The translations under genes were made by a program, and so were the position numbers. The notes under the pieces are model-generated. The model was not told the origin of the DNA. It saw nothing but the letters and a program-made list of their open reading frames with translations, and searched no databases. DNA of 10,369 nucleotides from Clostridia bacterium (GTDB taxonomy: Bacteria > Bacillota_A > Clostridia > Oscillospirales > QAKW01): NCBI GenBank assembly GCA_017396865.1, contig JAFQKO010000004.1, positions 1-10,369 on the forward strand, read 5' to 3'. How positions within the stretch are numbered: the first letter of the stretch is position 1; the number at the start of each line of letters is the position of its first letter. Positions 6,219 through 10,369 of the stretch are shown piece after piece.

Positions 6219-6385
6219 TAAATCCACCCTTGCTGGTGGGTGAAATCGTCTTCGACGATGAAATCCAACTTCGTTGGGTGAAATCCGCCTCGACGGCGGA
6301 TGGGTGGATTTAATTTCATCTGAGGCGTAGCCGAAGATTTCATCTGCATAGCAGATTTCATCCGTGCTTGCACGGATTTCATTTT
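6219..6385. repeat. Array of short hairpins with GAAATC / GATTTC linkers
   Basis: This non-coding stretch between ssrA and the next gene is almost wholly made of small perfect or near-perfect hairpins. A first half (6219-6312) is closed by an 11-bp inverted repeat, TAAATCCACCC with GGGTGGATTTA, and encloses hairpins at 6245-6259, 6265-6277 and 6283-6301. The second half contains hairpins at 6318-6338 (with tandem G-A mismatches), 6342-6356 and 6360-6377, followed by T residues. The left hairpins are preceded by three GAAATC copies (6242, 6260, 6280). The right hairpins are followed by three GATTTC copies (6336, 6354, 6375), which are their reverse complements at near-equal spacing. The arrangement suggests a folded RNA or a REP/MITE-like dispersed element. 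No reading frame of note crosses it. I cannot name a known family. Confidence 0.75.
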
Positions 6386-6475
6386 TTTATGCAAGACCGC
6401 AAGCGATTTTGAGAATCAGAATAACCCATATCTTTTGGTGCATACTATTCCAAAACACCGAAAGGAAGGATTACC

Positions 6476-6910
6476 ATGATCGAACAAGATACCATCAAAT
6501 TGTTGCGAGAGTGCGATGCAGGCATTAAGATGGGTGTTTCAGCCATCGACGAAGTGATTAACCACGTTCAAGCAGAAAAGTTCAAAGCCCTACTGAGCGA
6601 TTGCAGAAACGAGCATGAAAAGCTGGACAAGGAGCTTCAGGCCTTATTGGATCGCTACCACGACGACGGAAAAGAGCCCAATCCCATCGCGAAAGGAATG
6701 TCGTGGATGAAAACCAACATGAAGCTTGGGATGGAGGACACCGACAAAACGGTTGCCGATTTGATAACGGACGGTTGCAACATGGGTGTCAAATCCCTAA
6801 ATCGCTATCTCAATCAATATGAAGCGGCCGACGAGGTTTCAAAGGACATCGCCAAGCGCCTGATCAATTTAGAAGCTACGCTCGCCATCGACATTCGCCC
6901 CTATCTTTAA
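6476..6910 (+). CDS. Conserved small helical protein, ferritin-like / DUF2383-type, function unknown
   Basis: A 144-aa, highly charged protein with no signal or membrane segment. It appears almost entirely helical, with four main helices by pattern (about 3-30, 32-58, 70-98 and 103-138). The spacing of acidic, histidine and amphipathic residues (E29, H47, E48, D51, H61 and others) resembles ferritin-like four-helix bundles such as DUF2383-type proteins. A glycine-containing segment PNPIAKGMSWMKTNMKLGM (65-83) and ADLITDGCNMGVKSLNRYLNQY (94-115) look like strongly conserved blocks. I recall similar proteins in Clostridia, usually left as hypothetical. Metal binding is not established: no clean pair of ExxH motifs is visible. 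The start has AAAGGAAGGA (6461-6470) upstream. No clear promoter was found between the hairpin array and the gene. It is followed immediately by its own terminator, so it is probably monocistronic. Confidence 0.6.
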   Translation: MIEQDTIKLLRECDAGIKMGVSAIDEVINHVQAEKFKALLSDCRNEHEKLDKELQALLDRYHDDGKEPNPIAKGMSWMKTNMKLGMEDTDKTVADLITDGCNMGVKSLNRYLNQYEAADEVSKDIAKRLINLEATLAIDIRPYL

Positions 6911-6914
6911 AAAC

Positions 6915-6945
6915 AGCTCCAAGGACAACCTTGGAGCTATTTTTA
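6915..6945 (+). terminator. Intrinsic terminator after the ferritin-like gene
   Basis: The 10-bp perfect stem AGCTCCAAGG (6915-6924) with its complement (6929-6938), loop ACAA, is followed by ATTTTTATTT. It starts four bases after the stop codon. Confidence 0.92.
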
Positions 6946-6957
6946 TTTCAAAAACTA

Positions 6958-6986
6958 TTTACTTTTTTGACAAATGGTATTATAAT
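6958..6986 (+). promoter_or_regulatory. Promoter for the aquaporin gene
   Basis: A perfect TATAAT (6981-6986) lies 17 bp after TTTACT (6958-6963). A consensus-like TTGACA at 6967-6972 is only 8 bp from the -10 and so is probably not the -35. The region resembles the smpB promoter over about 30 bp. The predicted start leaves a leader of about 28 nt with AAGGAGG at 7006-7012. Confidence 0.7.
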
Positions 6987-7020
6987 TAAATCAACCTATT
7001 ATTTTAAGGAGGATTTACCC

Positions 7021-7683
7021 ATGAAAGCACTCAAAAAGTATGTTGCGGAATTTATCGGCACCTTTGTGTTGGTTCTTTTCGCCTGCGGAACTGCTGCAGT
7101 TGTCGGTTGCGATACTCCCGGTGGCTACTTCATGACCGCTCTGGCTTTCGGTTTGGTTATCGTTGCAATGGCTTATTCCATCGGTAACGTTTCCGGTTGC
7201 CACATCAACCCCGCTGTTTCTATTGCTATGCTGGTAAGCAAAAAGCTCTCTCTGACCGACTTTATCGGCTACGTTGTTGCTCAGTTTGCGGGCGCGACCG
7301 CCGGTGCAGCCACCTTGATGGCACTCGTTGGTAAGGATACCGGCTTGGGAACCAACGGCCTTTTTAAGGATGACGTTTGGCTTTCCATCGTTGTCGAAAT
7401 CATTCTGACCTTTGTTTTTGTTCTTGCAATTCTCGGCGTTACATCCAAAGCTTCCAACGGCGCTGTTGCCGGTATCGTCATTGGTCTTTCTTTGACCTTG
7501 GTACATATTCTCGGCATCTCCTTCACCGGCACCTCGGTCAACCCTGCCCGCAGCTTTGGCCCCGCTCTGTTCGTTGGCGGCGATGCACTCTCCAACGTTT
7601 GGGTATTCATCGTTGCTCCGCTGGTTGGTGGCGTGCTTGCAGCGGTTGTCTACAAGTTCCTTGCATCCGACAGCGAAGAATAA
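7021..7683 (+). CDS. aqpZ: MIP-family water channel, AqpZ type
   Basis: A 220-aa integral membrane protein with six hydrophobic helices and both half-helix NPA boxes: SGCHINPAV (NPA at 63-65) and TGTSVNPARSFGPA (NPA at 174-176). By alignment with E. coli AqpZ, the four selectivity-filter positions are F43, H162, T171 and R177, the same Phe-His-Thr-Arg set. This points to a narrow water-selective pore and not a glycerol facilitator, which would lack the histidine; the length (220 aa) also fits the AqpZ branch. Codons are strongly biased (GTT, GCT, ATC, TCC), suggesting good expression. The start at 7021 was chosen because AAGGAGG sits 8 nt upstream. An in-frame extension to 6931 would begin in the preceding terminator and promoter. 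The gene stands alone between terminators and probably acts in osmotic water flow. Confidence 0.93.
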   Translation: MKALKKYVAEFIGTFVLVLFACGTAAVVGCDTPGGYFMTALAFGLVIVAMAYSIGNVSGCHINPAVSIAMLVSKKLSLTDFIGYVVAQFAGATAGAATLMALVGKDTGLGTNGLFKDDVWLSIVVEIILTFVFVLAILGVTSKASNGAVAGIVIGLSLTLVHILGISFTGTSVNPARSFGPALFVGGDALSNVWVFIVAPLVGGVLAAVVYKFLASDSEE

Positions 7684-7700
7684 TTCCCGCAAAATAAATA

Positions 7701-7726
7701 AAGGGCTTCTATTGAAGCCCTTTTTT
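7701..7726. terminator. Bidirectional terminator between aqpZ and xpt
   Basis: A 9-bp stem AAGGGCTTC (7701-7709) with its complement (7714-7722) and loop TATT is flanked by T-rich sequence on both sides. It is TTTTTT on the plus strand and TTTATTTATTTT on the minus strand. It lies between two convergent genes and overlaps the region just before the xpt stop at 7729. Confidence 0.9.
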
Positions 7727-7728
7727 AT

Positions 7729-8310
7729 TTATTGCTTTTTAAAGGTGATCGTACCCTTTTCGGCATCCATACTTTCAACGATCGCCAAGGATTCCACGCG
7801 GTAACCCATCTCGCGGATCTTTGCGCCGCCATCCTGAAAGCCCTTTTCAATAGCAATTCCGATACCGGCTACTTCAGCGCCCGCCTGCTTAATAATTGCG
7901 ATCAGACCCTGCAGTGCACAGCCGTTGGCAAGAAAATCGTCGATAATCAAGATCCGCTCACCGGGCGTAATAAACCGTTTCGATACCAAAACGGTATTTT
8001 TACAATGGTGGGTAAAGGATTCCACCTCGGCGGTATAGACCTCATTATCAATATTACTGCTCTTGGATTTTTTAGCAAATACGACCGGCACGTCGAAATG
8101 GCGGGCAACCAAGCAGGCGATCCCGATGCCGGACGCTTCGATCGTGAGGATCTTATCAATTTTTTCACCTGCATAGCGGCGCTTAAACTCTGCGCCCATC
8201 TCATCAATCAAACGAATATCCATCTGGTGGTTGAGAAAATTATCAACCTTCAATACGTTGCCCGGTTTGATCAGTCCATCCTTGGCGATACGCTCTTCCA
8301 AAAAATTCAT
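7729..8310 (-). CDS. xpt: Xanthine phosphoribosyltransferase
   Basis: A 193-aa protein, essentially the length of B. subtilis Xpt. It converts xanthine and PRPP to XMP in purine salvage in the cytoplasm. Typical type I PRTase features are present: an acidic PRPP-binding motif within RILIIDDFLANGCA (119-132), the IEASGI(G) loop (57-63) that contacts pyrophosphate, FAKKSKSSN (78-86) and the IEKGFQDGG (154-162) base-binding segment. The N-terminus (NFLEERIAKDGLIKPGNVLKVDNFLNHQMD) is that of the Xpt subgroup rather than adenine PRTase. AAAGGAGA precedes the start by a normal spacing. The gene has its own promoter, although uxaC lies upstream on the same strand. No pbuX permease follows in the window, as the gene ends in a terminator. 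No purine riboswitch fits in its roughly 25-nt leader. Confidence 0.96.
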   Translation of the reverse strand: MNFLEERIAKDGLIKPGNVLKVDNFLNHQMDIRLIDEMGAEFKRRYAGEKIDKILTIEASGIGIACLVARHFDVPVVFAKKSKSSNIDNEVYTAEVESFTHHCKNTVLVSKRFITPGERILIIDDFLANGCALQGLIAIIKQAGAEVAGIGIAIEKGFQDGGAKIREMGYRVESLAIVESMDAEKGTITFKKQ

Positions 8311-8341
8311 GGCAGTCTCCTTTGAAAATCACTTTTGGAAA

Positions 8342-8370
8342 ATTATACTGCAAAAATACGGCGGTTGCAA
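8342..8370 (-). promoter_or_regulatory. Sigma-A promoter for xpt
   Basis: On the minus strand, TTGCAA (8365-8370) and TATAAT (8342-8347) are separated by 17 bp, giving a leader of about 25 nt. The -35 lies within the loop of an AT-rich inverted repeat (8352-8359 AAAAATAC with 8372-8379 GTATTTTT), which may be chance. Confidence 0.75.
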
Positions 8371-8399
8371 TGTATTTTTTACTTTTTTCGGCACTTTTT

Positions 8400-9803
8400 T
8401 CAGTTCATGCCAAAATAGGCGGCAGCATTCTCATAGCAGATCCCGCGAACGATCTCAGCAAGCGCCTGTTCATCGGCGGGATATTCGCCGTTTTCGACCC
8501 ATTCGCCGATCAGATTGCAAAGAATGCGGCGGAAATATTCATGGCGGGTATAGGAAAGAAAACTGCGGGAATCGGTGAGCATTCCGATGAAATTACCAAG
8601 CAAGGAAAGGTTCGCAAGCGAACGAAGCTGCGTTTCCATGCCGCTCTTGGTATCGTTGAACCACCATGCAGAGCCGTGCTGAATCTTGCCGCAGGCCTCG
8701 GTGCCTTGGAATGCACCGATCACGGTACCGATCAATTCGTTATCCTGCGGATTTAGAGAATAAACAATAGTTTTGGGCAAAGCGTTTTCGGCGAACAGAG
8801 CGCTCAACAAAGCGGTCAAGCCCTCGCCGCTGTTGCGGGTGGAAATGGTATCAAAGCCGGTATCGGGGCCAAGGCGCTCAAACATGGCACGGTTGGTGTT
8901 TCTCTGAACACCGTAATGCAACTGCATCACAACACCACGCTCGGCATACGCCGAACCAAGGGCGAGCAGCAATGCGGTTTTATACTGCTCTGCTTCAAAT
9001 TCGGTTACCTTCTCCCCTGCCATTGCTTTGGTAAAGATCCGATCCAATTCGGCATCGGTAGCCTCGGCATACGGCATATAATCCAAGCCATGGTCGGAGG
9101 CACGGCAACCGAGTGCGCAAAAATAATCCAAGCGTTTGATCAATGCAGCCTTAATATCAGCAACGCTCTTGATCTCAATTTCTGCCGCTTCGCCGAGCTT
9201 TCCGATATATTCGACGTAGCCTGCCTTATCAATATTAACCGCCTTATCGGGGCGATAGGAAGGCAGAACCGCCACCGGGAAATCCCCCTCGTCCTTGAGC
9301 TTTTGATGCCAGCAGAGGGAGTCGATGGGATCGTCGGTGGTGCCGATCATCTTCACGTTGGAGCGCAGGATCAGCTGACGCACTGACATATCGGCAGCCT
9401 TTAGCTTTTCGTTGCAGAAATTCCAAACCTCTTCGGCGGTATCGCCGTTGAGAATACCGTCATAGCCAAAAAAGCGCTTGAGCTCCAGATGCGTCCAATG
9501 ATACATCGGATTGCCGATCGCCTTCGGCAATGCCTCGGCGAACCGTTGAAACTTAAGCCGATCGCTTGCATCTCCCGTGATCTCAGCCTCCGGAACACCA
9601 TTGCTGCGAATCAACCGCCATTTATAATGATCACCACCCAGCCAAACCTGAGTGATATTCTCAAATTGACGGTCCTCATAAATCTCTTTGGGGTCAATAT
9701 GGCAATGATAGTCGATGATCGGCATCTCTGCGGCATATTGATGATACAGCCGCTGCGCTGTTGCTGTTTTCAAAATAAAATTATCGGTAATAATCGATTT
9801 CAT
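8400..9803 (-). CDS. uxaC: Glucuronate isomerase (uronate isomerase)
   Basis: A 467-aa protein, matching the family norm of about 470. It interconverts glucuronate and fructuronate (and galacturonate and tagaturonate), the first step of hexuronate breakdown, in the cytoplasm. It is a member of the amidohydrolase superfamily. The MPIIDYHCH segment near the start (H33, H35) gives the metal-binding HxH. Other conserved blocks are VWLGGDHYKWRLIRSNG (53-69), IGTTDDPID (153-161), MQLHYGVQRNTN (293-304) and MLTDSRSFLSYTRHEYFRR (408-426), with an Asp and Arg at 411 and 413. The start at 9803 has AAAGGAG at 9811-9817. A longer frame to 9863 would run through the promoter. No other uxu or uxa genes are in the window, so it may be transcribed alone, under two palindromic sites. 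Confidence 0.97.
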   Translation of the reverse strand: MKSIITDNFILKTATAQRLYHQYAAEMPIIDYHCHIDPKEIYEDRQFENITQVWLGGDHYKWRLIRSNGVPEAEITGDASDRLKFQRFAEALPKAIGNPMYHWTHLELKRFFGYDGILNGDTAEEVWNFCNEKLKAADMSVRQLILRSNVKMIGTTDDPIDSLCWHQKLKDEGDFPVAVLPSYRPDKAVNIDKAGYVEYIGKLGEAAEIEIKSVADIKAALIKRLDYFCALGCRASDHGLDYMPYAEATDAELDRIFTKAMAGEKVTEFEAEQYKTALLLALGSAYAERGVVMQLHYGVQRNTNRAMFERLGPDTGFDTISTRNSGEGLTALLSALFAENALPKTIVYSLNPQDNELIGTVIGAFQGTEACGKIQHGSAWWFNDTKSGMETQLRSLANLSLLGNFIGMLTDSRSFLSYTRHEYFRRILCNLIGEWVENGEYPADEQALAEIVRGICYENAAAYFGMN

Positions 9804-9828
9804 CCTCTTACTCCTTTGTTTTTTAAAC

Positions 9829-9837
9829 ATTATATCA
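9829..9837 (-). promoter_or_regulatory. Extended -10 promoter for uxaC
   Basis: The minus strand reads TGATATAAT (9829-9837), an extended -10, with a predicted start near 9822 and the uxaC SD just downstream. No reasonable -35 is present at 16-18 bp. Instead a palindrome covers that position, suggesting regulation of RNA polymerase access. Confidence 0.65.
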
Positions 9838-9847
9838 TTTTGAGATT

Positions 9848-9885
9848 TGCAATTATATTGCATATCCTTTCAATTTGCATTGAAA
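9848..9885. promoter_or_regulatory. Pair of palindromic operator-like sites upstream of uxaC
   Basis: There are two perfect inverted repeats: TGCAAT-TAT-ATTGCA (9848-9862) and TTTCAAT-TTGC-ATTGAAA (9868-9885). Both contain CAAT and ATTG half-sites, and their centres are about 21.5 bp apart, close to two helical turns. They sit at about -33 and -54 relative to the predicted uxaC start. They could bind a dimeric regulator of hexuronate use; the regulator is unknown. Neither has a U tract, so neither works as a terminator for the upstream gene. Confidence 0.55.
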
Positions 9886-9891
9886 ATATTA

Positions 9892-10369
9892 TCATTTTCT
9901 GCGGCGCACAGGCTTAGTCTTTCGATGAATCGGCGGTTTAGCCATCCGCGGATTACCAAGCAAGGCACGCTGCGCCTGCTTTTCGGCAGGAGAAACCGCC
10001 ACGTATACCTTTTTCATTGTAAAGGGATCCAATCCCGTATGATACATAACGGTAGCGGCGGTACCGGGAGTGGGATAAAAATCCTGCACCTGCTCACTTT
10101 TAAGTCGATTCTTTCGCATATAGTTCGCCAGCCGTTCAGCGCTCTTCATGGTCGAGCCCGGATGGGAGGACATCAGATACGGCACCACGTATTGCTCCAA
10201 GCGTGCCTTTTGGCTGGCGGCATTAAAGCGATCGACAAATTTCTCATACACCTCATAGGAGGGCTTACCCATCAGCTCCAGCACCTCGGAACAAATGTGC
10301 TCCGGTGCGGTACGAAGCTGACCCGATACGTGGCGGCGCGCCAATATTTCAATAAATCGACCGCCGCTC
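9892..10369 (-). CDS. YgiQ-family radical SAM protein (C-terminal part only)
   Basis: The reading frame is open to the window edge and ends at 9892, leaving about 158 C-terminal residues. The visible sequence fits the back half of the YgiQ/UPF0313 family. The HHVSGQLKxAPEH-like block appears as RRHVSGQLRTAPEH, followed by VLELMGKPS, VVPYLMSSHPGST, and the C-terminal motif FYPTPGTAATVMYHTGLDPFT. The radical SAM CxxxCxxC cluster would lie upstream, outside the window. The tail is basic and proline-rich (HRKTKPVRRRK). The reaction of these enzymes is not established. TTG at 10344 is not a start: the coding frame continues past it (SGGRFIEILARRH). It is on the same strand as uxaC and lies about 90 bp upstream of it, with no clear terminator between. 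Confidence 0.9.
   Translation of the reverse strand, partial: SGGRFIEILARRHVSGQLRTAPEHICSEVLELMGKPSYEVYEKFVDRFNAASQKARLEQYVVPYLMSSHPGSTMKSAERLANYMRKNRLKSEQVQDFYPTPGTAATVMYHTGLDPFTMKKVYVAVSPAEKQAQRALLGNPRMAKPPIHRKTKPVRRRK

Noticed and set aside
6219..6385. CRISPR array interpretation of the hairpin region
   Set aside because: The repeated linker is only 6 bases, spacing is about 18-21 bp, the hairpin segments are self-complementary rather than unique spacers, and no cas genes are present.
7015..7692. A long minus-strand open frame (225 aa) antisense to the aquaporin gene
   Set aside because: Its translation is low-complexity and Asn/Gly/Lys-rich, as expected of a mirror frame. It has no family resemblance, and the plus-strand aquaporin is unambiguous.
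7732..8325. A plus-strand open frame (197 aa) opposite xpt
   Set aside because: It is a reverse-frame shadow of a clear xpt gene and has no recognisable motif. No promoter or terminator arrangement supports it.
9804..9863. An earlier uxaC start
   Set aside because: The extra residues read through the SD, -10 and palindrome region, and the known UxaC N-terminus matches the start at 9803.
9868..9885. The inverted repeat as a terminator for the YgiQ gene
   Set aside because: The stem is 7 bp and AT-rich and is not followed by a U run; the position suits an operator better.

Overview
The window looks like chromosomal DNA from a low-to-mid-GC Clostridia-type Firmicute, possibly a gut Oscillospiraceae or Acutalibacteraceae relative. 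That placement is inferred from strong purine-rich ribosome binding sites, sigma-A-like promoters, intrinsic terminators with U tracts, and the gene set (CarD next to IspD, SmpB with tmRNA, Xpt, UxaC, YgiQ). No phage, transposase or CRISPR genes are visible. Gene density is high, and most proteins fall in recognisable families.

Minus strand, left part (1-4325): the N-terminal end of ispD is cut by the window edge. Upstream of it lies a carD-family regulator with its own sigma-A promoter and a terminator-like hairpin overlapping its stop codon. Upstream of that is a three-gene operon, transcribed from about 4290. It holds a GNAT-like acyltransferase (388 aa) that overlaps by 11 bp a polysaccharide-deacetylase-like protein (379 aa), followed 11 bp later by a tandem paralogue of it (385 aa). 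This acyltransferase plus duplicated deacetylase-like cassette is the least understood functional unit here.

Plus strand, middle part (4396-7726): smpB is translationally coupled (ATGA overlap) to an alpha/beta-hydrolase esterase gene, followed by the tmRNA gene ssrA (tag ANNNKLAYAA) with its own promoter and a strong terminator. SmpB and tmRNA together rescue stalled ribosomes; the esterase between them has no obvious link to that process. Next comes a 170-bp array of small hairpins joined by GAAATC / GATTTC linkers, then a gene for a small helical, ferritin-like protein of unknown function, a terminator, and an AqpZ-type aquaporin. A bidirectional terminator separates the aquaporin from the convergent xpt gene.

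Minus strand, right part (7729-10369): the C-terminal part of a YgiQ-family radical SAM protein (cut by the window edge) is followed by uxaC (glucuronate isomerase), whose promoter region carries two palindromes about two helical turns apart, and then xpt (xanthine phosphoribosyltransferase), with a separate promoter and a leader too short for a purine riboswitch.

Most of the window is housekeeping. The points most worth a second look are the hairpin array at 6219-6385, the acyltransferase and twin-deacetylase operon, and the paired palindromes upstream of uxaC.
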